This document shows positions 23,780-33,821 of a stretch of 39,430 nucleotides of DNA, in pieces. Positions within the stretch are counted from its first letter, which is position 1. The number at the start of each line of letters is the position of its first letter. Source of the DNA: an uncultured Pelagibacteraceae bacterium (GTDB lineage: Bacteria; Pseudomonadota; Alphaproteobacteria; Pelagibacterales; Pelagibacteraceae); the NCBI GenBank assembly GCA_902552705.1, contig CACDHZ010000008.1, positions 1 to 39,430 of the forward strand. Reading direction: 5' to 3'. Below the pieces are notes generated by a model that had not been told where the DNA came from, did not search any database, and saw only the letters and a list, made by a program, of their open reading frames with translations. Position numbers and translations under genes: made by a program.

Positions 23780-24769
23780 ATGAAATTTACTACGGAAGTA
23801 AAAATAGCGACTGACCCTATTTATCAAAAAATCTCTAAGGTTATGCCAGAGATTGAATGGTCAGTTCATGCTCCATATATTCATAAAATAAATAAATTAA
23901 AAAAAGAAAAAAATGCAATCATACTTGCGCATAATTATCAAACTCCTGAAATTTATCATGGAATAGCTGATGTAGCAGCAGATTCTTTGGCTCTTGCAAT
24001 AGAAGCGTCTAAAACTAACGCAGATATAATTGTAATGGCTGGTGTGCATTTCATGGCTGAAACCTCTAAATTAATGAGTCCTGAAAAAAAAGTTTTACTG
24101 CCAGATATGAATGCTGGTTGTTCTTTATCATCATCAGTGACTGGTAAAGATGTAAGATTATTAAAAGAAAAATATCCAGGTGTACCAGTAGTATCATATG
24201 TAAATACATCAGCTGATGTAAAAGCAGAAACTGATATTTGTTGTACATCTGCTAATGCAGTCAAAATTGTTGAGTCTCTTGGTGTTAAAAAAGTTATTTT
24301 CTTACCTGATGATTATCTAGCAAAATACGTTGCCTCTCAAACAGATGTTGAGATCATTGCTTGGAAAGGTATTTGTATGGTCCATGAAAAATTTAATGAA
24401 AAAGAAATAAATGATATTAGAGAAAAAAATCCTGGAATTAAAATAATAGCTCATCCGGAATGTCCTCCAGATGTAATTAAAGCAAGTGATTTTGCTGGTT
24501 CAACGGGAGGTATGATTAAGTATGTTGAAGATAACCAGCCAAAAAAAATAATGATGGTCACTGAATGTTCAATGAGTGACAATATTCAGGTAGAAAATCC
24601 AAATGTTGAATTTATAAGGCCATGCAACCTTTGTCCTCACATGAAAAAAATTACATTGCCAAAAATTTTAGATTGCTTAGAAAATGAAACTGGCGAAATC
24701 TTAATGGATAGTGATACAATAAAAAAAGCTAGAGTCCCTGTTGAAAAAATGGTTTCGATCGGCAGATAA
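23780..24769 (+). CDS. nadA: quinolinate synthase
   Basis: Condenses iminoaspartate with dihydroxyacetone phosphate to quinolinate for NAD synthesis, using a [4Fe-4S] cluster. The protein has 329 residues from ATG 23780. Presumed cluster cysteines lie in N-A-G-C-S-L (C114), the H-P-E-C-P-P segment and the late C-N-L-C motif. A-I-I-L-A-H-N-Y-Q and the M-A-E-T-S-K region near 92 are the usual substrate-binding parts. An in-frame TTG at 23765 would add five residues, but the ATG is the better start. nadC follows after 3 bases; nadB, the iminoaspartate source, is not in the window. Confidence 0.96.
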   Translation: MKFTTEVKIATDPIYQKISKVMPEIEWSVHAPYIHKINKLKKEKNAIILAHNYQTPEIYHGIADVAADSLALAIEASKTNADIIVMAGVHFMAETSKLMSPEKKVLLPDMNAGCSLSSSVTGKDVRLLKEKYPGVPVVSYVNTSADVKAETDICCTSANAVKIVESLGVKKVIFLPDDYLAKYVASQTDVEIIAWKGICMVHEKFNEKEINDIREKNPGIKIIAHPECPPDVIKASDFAGSTGGMIKYVEDNQPKKIMMVTECSMSDNIQVENPNVEFIRPCNLCPHMKKITLPKILDCLENETGEILMDSDTIKKARVPVEKMVSIGR

Positions 24770-24772
24770 AAA

Positions 24773-25606
24773 GTGGCTAATATTATATTAAGCAATAATT
24801 ATATTAAAAATCTTGTAAAACGTGCTTTGAACGAAGATCTTTATCCATCAGGAGACGTTACTTCTGATTTGATTCAAAGTTCAAAAACTACAAAATTTAA
24901 ACTATTTTCAAATCAAAAAGCAATAGTTGCTGGATTAGAATTTGCAAAACAAACTTTTAAGTTGATAGATAGTAAAATCAAATTCAAAATTAAGAAAAAA
25001 GAAGGTTCATTAGTAAAAAAAAATCAATTAATAGCTACAATAGAAGGTAAAGCAGAAAATATATTAATTGGAGAAAGAGTTGCTTTAAATTTTATGAGTC
25101 ATTTATCTGGTATAGCTACCAAAACCAATGATTTTGTAAAAATAGTCAATAAAGATTGTAAAATTTGCTGCACAAGAAAAACAATTCCAACTTTAAGAGT
25201 CATTCAAAAGTATGCTGTTAAATTAGGTGGTGGCACTAATCATAGATTTAACTTGAGTGATGAATTTCTGATTAAAGATAATCATATAGCAAGCTCAAAT
25301 ATCAAAAGTCTAGTTTCTAATGCTATTAAAAATAAAAAAGGAAAAAAAATTACTGTTGAAGTTGACAATCTTAAACAGCTTAAAAAAATAATAGGTTTAA
25401 AATTTAATACTGTATTATTTGATAATATGAATAATAAAAACTTAAAAGCTGGAGTCAAAATGGCAAAAAAATATTATGAAACAGAAGCTTCTGGAAATGT
25501 AAATTTCAAATCAGTTAAAAAAATTGCTGCTACTGGTGTAGATAGAATTTCAATTGGAAGTATTACTCATAGTGCTCCAGCTATTGATTTTAAATTAGAA
25601 ATTTAA
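24773..25606 (+). CDS. nadC: nicotinate-nucleotide pyrophosphorylase (quinolinate phosphoribosyltransferase)
   Basis: Converts quinolinate and PRPP to nicotinate mononucleotide, the step after NadA. The 277-residue protein has N-E-D-L-Y-P-S-G-D-V-T near the N-terminus, C-T-R-K-T-I-P-T-L-R near 138-147 (PRPP/quinolinate contacts), G-G-G-T-N-H-R-F and the late E-A-S-G-N-V and I-S-I-G-S-I-T-H. The start is GTG at 24773, 3 bases after the nadA stop. The stop shares 4 bases (25603-25606) with the end of the convergent ppdK. Confidence 0.96.
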   Translation: MANIILSNNYIKNLVKRALNEDLYPSGDVTSDLIQSSKTTKFKLFSNQKAIVAGLEFAKQTFKLIDSKIKFKIKKKEGSLVKKNQLIATIEGKAENILIGERVALNFMSHLSGIATKTNDFVKIVNKDCKICCTRKTIPTLRVIQKYAVKLGGGTNHRFNLSDEFLIKDNHIASSNIKSLVSNAIKNKKGKKITVEVDNLKQLKKIIGLKFNTVLFDNMNNKNLKAGVKMAKKYYETEASGNVNFKSVKKIAATGVDRISIGSITHSAPAIDFKLEI

Positions 25607-28266
25607 TTTTTTTTAGATAGTTCTGCTTGAGCTGCTGCTAATCTTGCAACTGGGACCCTGTATGGTGAGCAAGATACATAATCTAAACCAGTATTAGCAC
25701 AAAACTTTATACTTTTTGGGTCACCACCATGTTCTCCACAGATTCCAAGTTTAATTTTTCTATTCTGTTTTTTTCCTTTTTCTACTGCTATCTCAACCAA
25801 GTCACCCACACCATCATCAATCGAAACAAAAGGATCAACAGAAAAAATTTTATTTTCAATATAATCATTTAAGAATTTTCCACTGTCATCTCTGCTTAAG
25901 CCAAATGTTGTTTGAGTTAGATCATTGGTTCCAAAACTAAAAAAATCCGCATGTTTTGCAATTTCTTTTGCCTTAAGTGCTGCTCTAGGCAATTCAATCA
26001 TGGTTCCTACCAAATAATCAATTTTTACACCTTTATTTTTTTGTACTTCTCTTGCAACCCTTACAACTAAATCTTTCATAATTTTTATTTCAGCTTCTGT
26101 GGAAACTAGTGGAATCATTATTTCAGGAAATGCCGAATTCAGTTTTTTTAACTTTAATTCAGATAAAGCCTCAAAAATGGCTCTACATTGCATTTCATAA
26201 ATTTCTGGAAAAGAGATTCCTAATCTACATCCTCTATGGCCTAGCATAGGATTTTGTTCATGTAATTCGCTAATTCTTGATTCTATTTCTTTTAAAGGAA
26301 GACCAACCACATTAGCTATATCTTTAATTTCTTTTTCTGTTTTAGGTAAAAACTCATGTAATGGAGGATCTAATAATCTTACAGTTACTGGTAATTTATT
26401 CATTATCTTAAATATTTCTATAAAATCTTTTCTTTGATGAGGTAAAAGCTTTTCTAATGCTTTACTTCTATCTTCTTTTGTTTTAGATAAAATCATTTCT
26501 CTAACAGATAGAATTCTCTCTTCATCAAAAAACATATGTTCTGTTCGGCAAAGCCCTATGCCCTCAGCTCCAAAATCTCTTGCAATTTTTGTATCCATTG
26601 GAGTTTCAGAATTACTTCTAACATTTAATTTTCTATAGCTATCAGCCCAATTCATCAGTTTTGAAAAATTTCCTGAAATCTCAGGCTTAACTGTTGGTAC
26701 TTCACCTAGAATAATTCTTCCTGTTGAACCATCAATTGTGATCACATCCCCTTCTTTTATTTCAACTGAGTCTGTTTTAAAAGTTTTAGTTTCATAATTG
26801 ATATCAATTTCGCTTGATCCAGAAACACATGGCCTTCCCATCCCTCTTGCCACAACCGCAGCATGACTTGTCATTCCACCTCTAGCAGTTAAAATTCCTC
26901 TAGCAGCATGCATCCCATGAATATCTTCTGGTGATGTTTCAACTCTAACTAAAATTGTATCTTGCATAATTCCAGCCAACCTTTCAGCTTCATCAGATGA
27001 AAAGACTACCTTTCCACTAGCAGCACCAGGAGATGCAGGTAATCCACTTGCAATAATATTTATTGAACTTTTTTCATCAAGTGTTGGATGCAGCAACGTA
27101 TCTAATGAATTTGGGTCAACTCTTAAAACTGCTTCTTTTTTTGATATTAATTTTTCTTTAACCATATCTACTGCTATTTTGACAGCAGACTTTGAGGTTC
27201 TTTTTCCAGATCTTGTTTGAAGCATCCACAATTTTTTATTTTCAACTGTAAATTCAACATCCTGCATATCCTTGTAGTGTTTTTCTAAAACTTTTAAAAT
27301 CTTATCTAGTTGTTTAAACACTTTAGGCATAGACTCTTCCATGGAGTCCTCTTTTGCATCAGCATCTTTTTTAGCTTTTTTGGTTATGTATTGCGGTGTT
27401 CTTGTTCCTGCTACAACATCTTCTCCTTGAGCATTTATTAAATATTCTCCATAGATTTCATTTGTACCATCTGATGGATTTCTTGTAAAAACAACTCCAG
27501 TTGCGCAATCACTACCCATATTTCCAAATACCATCGATTGAACATTAACTGCGGTTCCCCATTCGCTAGGTATTTGATTTAATTTTCTATAAACTTTTGC
27601 TCTATTACTTTCCCAAGATAAAAATACAGCACTAATTGCTCCAAGTAATTGATCATAGACATTTTGTGGAAAATTTTTATTAGTCTTGTCTTTAACAACT
27701 TTCTTAAAATCATTAATCAAACCTTCCCAATCGTTTTCATCTAAATCTGTGTCTAAAAGAACACCTTTAGTTAGTTTATAGTTTTCAATTAGTTCCTCAA
27801 AATGGTAATTCTCGACTCCCATCACTACATTTGCATACATTTGAATAAATCTTCTGTAGCTATCTTTTGCAAATCTTACGTTAGAAGTTTTATTTGCTAA
27901 TGCTATTACAGTTTTATCATTTAAACCAAGATTCAAAATTGTATCCATCATTCCAGGCATAGATACTCTTGCCCCTGATCTAACAGATAATAATAAAGGA
28001 TTCTTTAAGTCACCAAATTTTTTTTTTACATCTTTTTCAATAGTTTTTAATTCTATCTTAATTAAATTAACTATCTTTGAATTTAATTTCTTTTTATCTT
28101 TGTAAAATAAGTCACATACCTTAGTTGAAATTGTAAATCCTGGAGGTACAGGCAAACCAATCCGTCCCATTTCTGAAAGGTTAGCCCCCTTTCCTCCTAA
28201 CAAATTTTTGAGGTTTTTAATTTTTTTTAAGTCTTTAGATTTAAAATTAAATATCAATCTATTCAC
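25603..28266 (-). CDS. ppdK: pyruvate, phosphate dikinase
   Basis: Reversible interconversion of pyruvate + ATP + Pi with phosphoenolpyruvate + AMP + PPi. The 887-residue protein shows the ATP-grasp N-terminal domain beginning L-L-G-G-K-G-A-N-L-S-E-M, the swivelling His domain with catalytic His in G-G-M-T-S-H-A-A-V-V (about residue 455-465), and the C-terminal PEP/pyruvate barrel with G-L-C-R-T-E-H-M-F-F, G-T-N-D-L-T-Q-T and G-I-C-G-E-H-G-G. Length and order match PpdK, not PEP synthase or PtsI. It could serve gluconeogenesis or glycolysis with PPi saving. Its ATG overlaps the glyS stop by one base (TAATG) and it ends the sppA-glyQ-glyS-ppdK run. Confidence 0.97.
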   Translation of the reverse strand: MNRLIFNFKSKDLKKIKNLKNLLGGKGANLSEMGRIGLPVPPGFTISTKVCDLFYKDKKKLNSKIVNLIKIELKTIEKDVKKKFGDLKNPLLLSVRSGARVSMPGMMDTILNLGLNDKTVIALANKTSNVRFAKDSYRRFIQMYANVVMGVENYHFEELIENYKLTKGVLLDTDLDENDWEGLINDFKKVVKDKTNKNFPQNVYDQLLGAISAVFLSWESNRAKVYRKLNQIPSEWGTAVNVQSMVFGNMGSDCATGVVFTRNPSDGTNEIYGEYLINAQGEDVVAGTRTPQYITKKAKKDADAKEDSMEESMPKVFKQLDKILKVLEKHYKDMQDVEFTVENKKLWMLQTRSGKRTSKSAVKIAVDMVKEKLISKKEAVLRVDPNSLDTLLHPTLDEKSSINIIASGLPASPGAASGKVVFSSDEAERLAGIMQDTILVRVETSPEDIHGMHAARGILTARGGMTSHAAVVARGMGRPCVSGSSEIDINYETKTFKTDSVEIKEGDVITIDGSTGRIILGEVPTVKPEISGNFSKLMNWADSYRKLNVRSNSETPMDTKIARDFGAEGIGLCRTEHMFFDEERILSVREMILSKTKEDRSKALEKLLPHQRKDFIEIFKIMNKLPVTVRLLDPPLHEFLPKTEKEIKDIANVVGLPLKEIESRISELHEQNPMLGHRGCRLGISFPEIYEMQCRAIFEALSELKLKKLNSAFPEIMIPLVSTEAEIKIMKDLVVRVAREVQKNKGVKIDYLVGTMIELPRAALKAKEIAKHADFFSFGTNDLTQTTFGLSRDDSGKFLNDYIENKIFSVDPFVSIDDGVGDLVEIAVEKGKKQNRKIKLGICGEHGGDPKSIKFCANTGLDYVSCSPYRVPVARLAAAQAELSKKN

Positions 28267-30332
28267 TATTTAGCCTCTATATTTGAAAAATTTATATAAT
28301 TGTCAAATGTTCTACATAACATTTGCAAAAGTTCCAATCTGTTTTTTTTAATATTTTTATCTTCAACATTGACCTTTATATTATCAAAAAAATTATTAAT
28401 TACTTCTTTTGCAGCGGCCAAATTCGATAGTGACTCTAAGTAATTTTCATCTCTATCAATACCAGTAAAATATTTTTTTAATTCATTGATTTTCTTTAAT
28501 AAATTAACTTCGTGGTCATTTTTAAATATGCCAGGGTCAGTTTTATTTGAAAGCTCTATGCTCTCATTCTTTAGTTCACTCTCTATAATATTATAAGCTC
28601 TTTTATAACTTGAAACTATATCTTCACCAATTTGTTTCTTAATAACGTTATTCAATGTTAGTCCTTTTTTAAATAATTTATTCATATTATTTAAATTATT
28701 TGAATTAATGCTAGCTTCAATTATATCATTACGAATTTCTTTTTCCTTCATATAATATTTTAATCTTTCAAATAAAAAGTCTGTTAATTCTTTTTGTAAA
28801 GTCTCATTCAAAAGTTCAAAACCTTGATCTCTGTAAAATAAAATTGAACTATCTAAAAGATACTTAATATTTAATTCTTTATTATTATCAATTATTAATT
28901 TTATTAATCCTAGTGATGATCTTCTTAATGCATAAGGATCTTTTGAGCTTGTTGGTTTTTGATTGATACCAAAAAAACCCACAAGAGTATCTATCTTGTC
29001 TGCTAAAGCTAAAGCAATGCTATACGGTTTTTTTGGTATTCTACTATTAATTCCTGTTGGAAGATAATGTTCGCTGATTGCTAATGAAATTTCTTTATCA
29101 AAGCCTTGCTCTTCAGCAAAATATCCACCCATAACTCCTTGTAGTTCAGGAAACTCACCTACTAAATCTGAAATTAAATCTACTTTACATATTGAAGCTG
29201 ATAATTCTACTTTGTCTTTGCTAATTAACAATTCATCTGAAATTATACCACCAAGTTTTCTCATTCTTTGAATCTTTTCAAAGTAAGATCCTAAACCATT
29301 AAAATAATTAATTGATTTAAGTTTAGAAACTTGTTTCACTAAATTTTGTGATTTATTTTTTTCCCAGAAAAATTTAGCATCACTTAATCTTGCTTCTACA
29401 ACTCTTTCATTACCTAATTTAATATACCCAAATTTATCTTTCTGATTAGCTACAACTAAAAATTCATTCGTAATTTTTCCTTTTTTATCAAATGTTGGAA
29501 AGTACTTTTGATGATGTTGCATGGTGATAATCAAGATTTCTTTAGGTATGCTCAAAAATTTTTCATCAAATTTACAAATTAAAATATTAGGCTTATCAAC
29601 TATATTTGCAACTTCATCCAAGAGTTTATCGTTAAGTTCAACTACAAAATTTTTTTTTTTAGATATTTTCTCTAATTCCTTTTTAATAAATTTTTTTCTT
29701 GAAATATGATCAATGATAATATCAAATTTATAAAAAAAATTTTTATAACTTTCAAAGTTTTTAAATGCTCTTTTTTTATCTTCAAATTCTTTATCAATAA
29801 AAGATGTATTAGAAGCTTTTAAATGGTAAAAATTAAAGTTTAAGTTTTTATTATCAAAAACTGCTAATATTGATTTTAATGGTCTTGCCCAATTTAAATT
29901 ATAATTCCCCCATTTCATTGACTTTTTCCATTGTAATGTATCTAGAATTGTTGGAATATTTTCTTCAAGTAAATGAATTGTAAAAAGTTTTTGTGATGGT
30001 TTTTTAAAAAAATAAAATTCTCCTTTTTCTGTTTTTTTTTTATATAAATCTGTAGAATTTAATTTGTTTGATCTCAAAAAACCTTCTATAGCTTTTTCTG
30101 GAGCATTAATATTTGGTCCTTTTACCTCTTTCGCTTCTTGAGTTATCTCCTTAGATAAACCTTTAAATACTATAACAAGTCTATTTGGTGTAGAATAATA
30201 ATTGCTTTCCTTGAATGATATATTTTTTTCTTTAAACAATTTTTGAAAACTTTCAAATAAAAATACACGTGAATAATTTTGCAAATTTGCAGGAATTTCT
30301 TCACTAAATAATTCTAAAAAAAACTCTGACAT
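28266..30332 (-). CDS. glyS: glycyl-tRNA synthetase beta subunit
   Basis: The beta chain of the bacterial alpha2-beta2 glycyl-tRNA synthetase; it carries the tRNA-binding regions. From ATG 30332 it has 688 residues, starting S-E-F-F-L-E-L-F-S-E-E-I-P, the conserved beginning of GlyS. H-H-Q-K-Y-F-P near 270, K-P-Y-S-I-A-L-A-L-A-D-K and D-P-Y-A-L-R-R later are family motifs, followed by a DALR-like anticodon-binding end. A longer reading from 30356 would overlap glyQ further and is less likely: the ATG at 30332 overlaps the glyQ stop as TAATG. Confidence 0.97.
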   Translation of the reverse strand: MSEFFLELFSEEIPANLQNYSRVFLFESFQKLFKEKNISFKESNYYSTPNRLVIVFKGLSKEITQEAKEVKGPNINAPEKAIEGFLRSNKLNSTDLYKKKTEKGEFYFFKKPSQKLFTIHLLEENIPTILDTLQWKKSMKWGNYNLNWARPLKSILAVFDNKNLNFNFYHLKASNTSFIDKEFEDKKRAFKNFESYKNFFYKFDIIIDHISRKKFIKKELEKISKKKNFVVELNDKLLDEVANIVDKPNILICKFDEKFLSIPKEILIITMQHHQKYFPTFDKKGKITNEFLVVANQKDKFGYIKLGNERVVEARLSDAKFFWEKNKSQNLVKQVSKLKSINYFNGLGSYFEKIQRMRKLGGIISDELLISKDKVELSASICKVDLISDLVGEFPELQGVMGGYFAEEQGFDKEISLAISEHYLPTGINSRIPKKPYSIALALADKIDTLVGFFGINQKPTSSKDPYALRRSSLGLIKLIIDNNKELNIKYLLDSSILFYRDQGFELLNETLQKELTDFLFERLKYYMKEKEIRNDIIEASINSNNLNNMNKLFKKGLTLNNVIKKQIGEDIVSSYKRAYNIIESELKNESIELSNKTDPGIFKNDHEVNLLKKINELKKYFTGIDRDENYLESLSNLAAAKEVINNFFDNIKVNVEDKNIKKNRLELLQMLCRTFDNYINFSNIEAK

Positions 30333-31228
30333 TATTCTGTTTGACTGCTTAACCAAGCTTCGGCTACTACTTTTGTAATATCTCTAATACGTCCAATGTA
30401 TCCTGCTCTTTGAGCAACACTTATCACTCCCCTTGCATCCAAAATATTAAATACATGGCTTGCTTTCAAACATTGATCGTATGCAGGTAGAGGTATTTCT
30501 TTTTCTACTAATGATTTTGCCTCCGCTTCTAACATCTCAAACATTTTAAATAAATTTTCTGTATTAGCATGTTCAAAATTATAGGCAGAAAATTCTATCT
30601 CTGCCTGATGAAATACATCTCTGTACTTTACATTTTCATTATTCCAAACAAGATCATAAACATTTTTTTTTTGTTGAGTGAACATGCATATTCTTTCAAG
30701 ACCATAAGTTAACTCCACTGAAACAGGTTTGCATTCTATACCAGCCATTTGTTGAAAATAAGTAAATTGTGTAATTTCCATTCCATCACACCAAACCTCC
30801 CAACCAAGACCTGAGGCTCCTAACGTAGGACTTTCCCAATCATCTTCTACAAATCTAATATCATGTTCTTTATGATTGATTCCAATTACTGCTAAACTGT
30901 TTAAATAAAGTTTTTTTATATTATCTGGGGATGGTTTAATTAAAACTTGAAACTGGTAATAATGTTGTAGCCTATTTGGATTATCTCCATATCTTCCATC
31001 TGTAGGTCTTCTTGAGGGTTGCACATAAGCCGCTTTCCAAGGTTTTGGTCCTAAAGATCTTAAAGTAGTTGCTGGATGAAACGTTCCGGCTCCAACTTCC
31101 ATGTCGTAAGGTTGCAAAATAACACATCCTTGTTTGCTCCAAAATTTTTGCAAATTTAAAATTGTATCTTGAAAAGATTGAAATGTAGGTTTATTTTTTT
31201 TTTTTATCTTATTTATTTTTTTTGGCAT
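30332..31228 (-). CDS. glyQ: glycyl-tRNA synthetase alpha subunit
   Basis: The catalytic chain for glycyl-adenylate formation. In its 298 residues [20 protein letters not shown] (about 30-49) and the downstream [12 protein letters not shown] are near-invariant GlyQ blocks. The N-terminus has an added Lys-rich stretch of about 13 residues ([12 protein letters not shown]). It starts on the base after the sppA-like stop and overlaps glyS by one base, so the two subunits are translated together. Confidence 0.97.
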   Translation of the reverse strand: MPKKINKIKKKNKPTFQSFQDTILNLQKFWSKQGCVILQPYDMEVGAGTFHPATTLRSLGPKPWKAAYVQPSRRPTDGRYGDNPNRLQHYYQFQVLIKPSPDNIKKLYLNSLAVIGINHKEHDIRFVEDDWESPTLGASGLGWEVWCDGMEITQFTYFQQMAGIECKPVSVELTYGLERICMFTQQKKNVYDLVWNNENVKYRDVFHQAEIEFSAYNFEHANTENLFKMFEMLEAEAKSLVEKEIPLPAYDQCLKASHVFNILDARGVISVAQRAGYIGRIRDITKVVAEAWLSSQTE

Positions 31229-32041
31229 TTATAAACCAAACTTTTGCCACAAGGCTCTTTCTTCCATTACACTAGCTAAATTATCAATTTGACTATCTAT
31301 AGAAGATGAAAGTTTTTTAGCTATAAAACTTTTTTGCTTCTCTAGTTTTTTAATGACTATGTCTTCTCCAAACTTTTCTCTTAAAATTTGCTCTGCATTA
31401 CCAATGCCATCTATCAATCCTAGCTTCATAGATGCTGTACCCGACCAAAATTCTCCTGTAAAAGTATTGTTTTTTTCAGGCTCTTTTAGTTTTGAGCCCC
31501 TACTTTTTTTAACAACGTCAATAAAATCTGAATGTAGTTCAAGTTGTAATCTTTTTATTCTTTCAATATCCTCTTCTTTTTCTTCTTTAAAAGGATCTAA
31601 AGTACTTTTATTTTTTCCAGCAGTATAAACTCTTCTTTGAATACCAATCTTTTTAATTGCATCTTGAAAGCCAAACGAAGCTGAAATAACTCCAATTGAA
31701 CCTATTATAGAACTTGAATTTGCATAAATTTCATCTCCTGCACAAGCAATCAAATATCCGCCTGATGCAGCGACGTCTTCAGCAAAAACGATAACTTTTT
31801 TTTCATTTTTTTTGGCTAATTGTTTTATATAATCGTGAATTAAATGAGATTGAACTGGCGAGCCACCAGGTGAATTAATTGATATAGCTATATTTTTAGC
31901 CTTTTTAAAAGAGAATGCCTTTTTTATAATTTCTTGCTGACCTGAAAAGTCAATTCCTTGTTTGAATCTTCCTGATGATCCAATTACACCAGTTAGTCTT
32001 ATATGTGGAATAATTTTTTTTTTTTTAAAAAAAGAGAACAT
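31229..32041 (-). CDS. sppA: S49-family signal peptide peptidase (SppA/SohB-like)
   Basis: A 270-residue S49 serine protease with the short, single-domain layout of bacterial SppA 36K types. The nucleophile is S93 in D-V-A-A-S-G-G-Y-L and the general-base Lys is in Y-T-A-G-K-N-K-S (about 143-145). S-I-N-S-P-G-G-S near 54-61 forms the oxyanion region and N-S-S-S-I-I-G-S-I-G-V follows. I see no strong N-terminal membrane anchor, only a basic F-F-K-K-K-K start, so it may be peripheral. It cleaves leftover signal peptides or membrane-protein fragments. It heads the glyQ-glyS-ppdK run. Confidence 0.87.
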   Translation of the reverse strand: MFSFFKKKKIIPHIRLTGVIGSSGRFKQGIDFSGQQEIIKKAFSFKKAKNIAISINSPGGSPVQSHLIHDYIKQLAKKNEKKVIVFAEDVAASGGYLIACAGDEIYANSSSIIGSIGVISASFGFQDAIKKIGIQRRVYTAGKNKSTLDPFKEEKEEDIERIKRLQLELHSDFIDVVKKSRGSKLKEPEKNNTFTGEFWSGTASMKLGLIDGIGNAEQILREKFGEDIVIKKLEKQKSFIAKKLSSSIDSQIDNLASVMEERALWQKFGL

Positions 32042-32151
32042 TGCTAATCCTTATAGAATTTTTGATTAATATAAAGCCTACTTATAGTTGAAGATTGGGG
32101 TGCGTCAATTGATAAGTAATAAATATAACTTAATTATATTAACTTATTCTT

Positions 32152-33165
32152 ATGGGTACAGTAGTCCAACTTAAAAACCAAATAAATAACTCTTATTTTC
32201 AACTAAAAGAATCTGTTGATGATAAACTATTTTTAGTTGAGGAAAAAATAAAAACAAAATTAGTTAGTGATGTAGATTTAGTTAAAAAAATGACTGATTA
32301 TCATATTATGACTGGAGGTAAAAGATTAAGAGCTCTTTTGACACTTGGGTCAGCTAAACTATGTGGTTACACAAAAGGTAGTCGAGATATTAATTTAGCA
32401 GCTTGTATTGAAATGATACATGGTGCAACATTAATGCACGATGATGTAATTGACGTTGGAGGCATAAGAAGAGGAAAAGAAACATTAAATTCAATTTGGG
32501 GAAATCAATCTTCAATATTAATTGGAGATTATCTTTTAAGTAGATGTTTTGAAATGATGGTTGAAGATGGAAATCTAGAAGTTCTTAAACTTTTATCATC
32601 TACTTCATCAAAAATTGCTCAAGGAGAAGTTTTGCAGCTTCAACATAAAGGGGAAATAGATATGTTAGAAGAAACTTATCTGAAAATTATAACTGCTAAA
32701 ACAGCAGAACTTTTTTCTGCAGCAACTAAAGTAGGAGCAATTTTGTCTAATAAAGATCAAAAAGAAAAAGATGCTTTAAAGTTCTATGGAAAAAATTTAG
32801 GTTTAACTTTCCAAATTGCAGATGATACTCTTGATTATAATTCTGATTTAAAGTTTTTTGGAAAGAAAATTGGTAAAGATTTTTTTGAAGGAAAAGTTAC
32901 TTTACCAGTAATTCTTTTATTTCAAAAAATAACTTCAAAAGAAAAAGGGGAACTTAAAGATATTTTTAAAAAAATATGTAGATCAAATGAAGATTTAAAT
33001 TTTACTTTAAATCTTATAAAAAAATATGAAATTATTAAAGAGTGTTATAAAAAAGCTGAACATTTTGTTAATCTTGCTTCAAATTCTTTAATTGCTTTCG
33101 AAGATAGTGAAGAAAAAAGAGTTTTAGAAAAACTTACTTCATTTAGTTTGGAAAGAAACTTCTAA
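32152..33165 (+). CDS. ispB: long-chain polyprenyl diphosphate synthase (octaprenyl-type)
   Basis: Adds isopentenyl units to farnesyl diphosphate to make the quinone side chain. The 337-residue trans-prenyltransferase has G-G-K-R-L-R-A-L near 55-62, the first aspartate motif D97-D-V-I-D101 (M-H-D-D-V-I-D), and the second in Q-I-A-D-D-T-L-D-Y. The residue before D97-D98 is a small-side-chain context typical of long-chain enzymes rather than FPP synthase, and a separate ispA-like gene lies at 36830-37702. Chain length cannot be read exactly; in Alphaproteobacteria it is often ten units. The stop shares 4 bases with convergent pdxH. Confidence 0.9.
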   Translation: MGTVVQLKNQINNSYFQLKESVDDKLFLVEEKIKTKLVSDVDLVKKMTDYHIMTGGKRLRALLTLGSAKLCGYTKGSRDINLAACIEMIHGATLMHDDVIDVGGIRRGKETLNSIWGNQSSILIGDYLLSRCFEMMVEDGNLEVLKLLSSTSSKIAQGEVLQLQHKGEIDMLEETYLKIITAKTAELFSAATKVGAILSNKDQKEKDALKFYGKNLGLTFQIADDTLDYNSDLKFFGKKIGKDFFEGKVTLPVILLFQKITSKEKGELKDIFKKICRSNEDLNFTLNLIKKYEIIKECYKKAEHFVNLASNSLIAFEDSEEKRVLEKLTSFSLERNF

Positions 33166-33788
33166 GGACTGAGTAAAGATTTATTCCAACTACCAGTTTG
33201 ATCTCGTGTATATTTTAATCTCTCGTGAATTCTATTTTCACCATCCAGCCAAAATTCGATTTCATCTGGTGTCAAATTCCATCCTGACCAATGTTTAGGT
33301 CTTGGAACATTATTTTCATCAGGATATTTTTTTTTAAAATCTTCAATTGCTTGATAAAGTTGATCTCTATTATCTAAAACTGTACTTTGCTTAGAAGCCC
33401 AGGCTCCAATACGACTACCATAAGCTCTGCTGTTATAATATTCATCAGCATCTTTATCTGAAACACTATTTATTTTACCTACTATTCTTATTTGTCTTAA
33501 TAAACTTTTCCAATGAAAGCACATTGATGCATGAGGATTGCTTTGTATGTCTCCACTTTTTTTACTATTTAAATTTGTATAAAATACAAAACCTTTTTCA
33601 CTGAAACCTTTAAGCAAAACCATTCTGACTGATGGTGCTCCTTTTTTATTTGATGTGGCAAGAGCAAGCGCGTTTGGATCATTTAATTCAGACTTTTTTG
33701 CCTCTTCAAACCATTCTTCGAATAATTTGAAAGGGTTTTCTAATTCCCCAAAGCATTTATTTAATCCTAAAGAGTTTTTTTGATTCAT
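33162..33788 (-). CDS. pdxH: pyridoxamine 5'-phosphate oxidase
   Basis: FMN enzyme that oxidises pyridoxine- or pyridoxamine-5'-phosphate to pyridoxal 5'-phosphate. The 208-residue length is standard. P-N-A-L-A-L-A-T near 38-45, R-M-V-L-L-K-G near 55-61, F-Y-T-N-L-N-S-K-K near 70-78 (FMN site) and the C-terminal P-R-P-x-H-W-S-G-W and R-I-H-E-R-L motifs are all present. It is divergent from aroC, with 33 bases between the starts, and ends inside the ispB stop. Confidence 0.96.
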   Translation of the reverse strand: MNQKNSLGLNKCFGELENPFKLFEEWFEEAKKSELNDPNALALATSNKKGAPSVRMVLLKGFSEKGFVFYTNLNSKKSGDIQSNPHASMCFHWKSLLRQIRIVGKINSVSDKDADEYYNSRAYGSRIGAWASKQSTVLDNRDQLYQAIEDFKKKYPDENNVPRPKHWSGWNLTPDEIEFWLDGENRIHERLKYTRDQTGSWNKSLLSP

Positions 33789-33821
33789 AATTTAAACAAA
33801 ATAATCTATATACTATATTTA

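Noticed and set aside
23746..23814. Short ORF from ATG 23746 before nadA
   Set aside because: It is 22 codons, in a different frame from nadA, ends inside it and shows no family pattern; nadA from ATG 23780 is complete.
30333..30356. Longer glyS start at 30356
   Set aside because: The extra residues do not match GlyS; the conserved start S-E-F-F-L-E-L-F begins at ATG 30332, which overlaps the glyQ stop in the usual TAATG form.
33780..33821. Longer aroC start at 33780
   Set aside because: It would add a hydrophobic 14-residue leader absent from chorismate synthases and overlap the start of pdxH.
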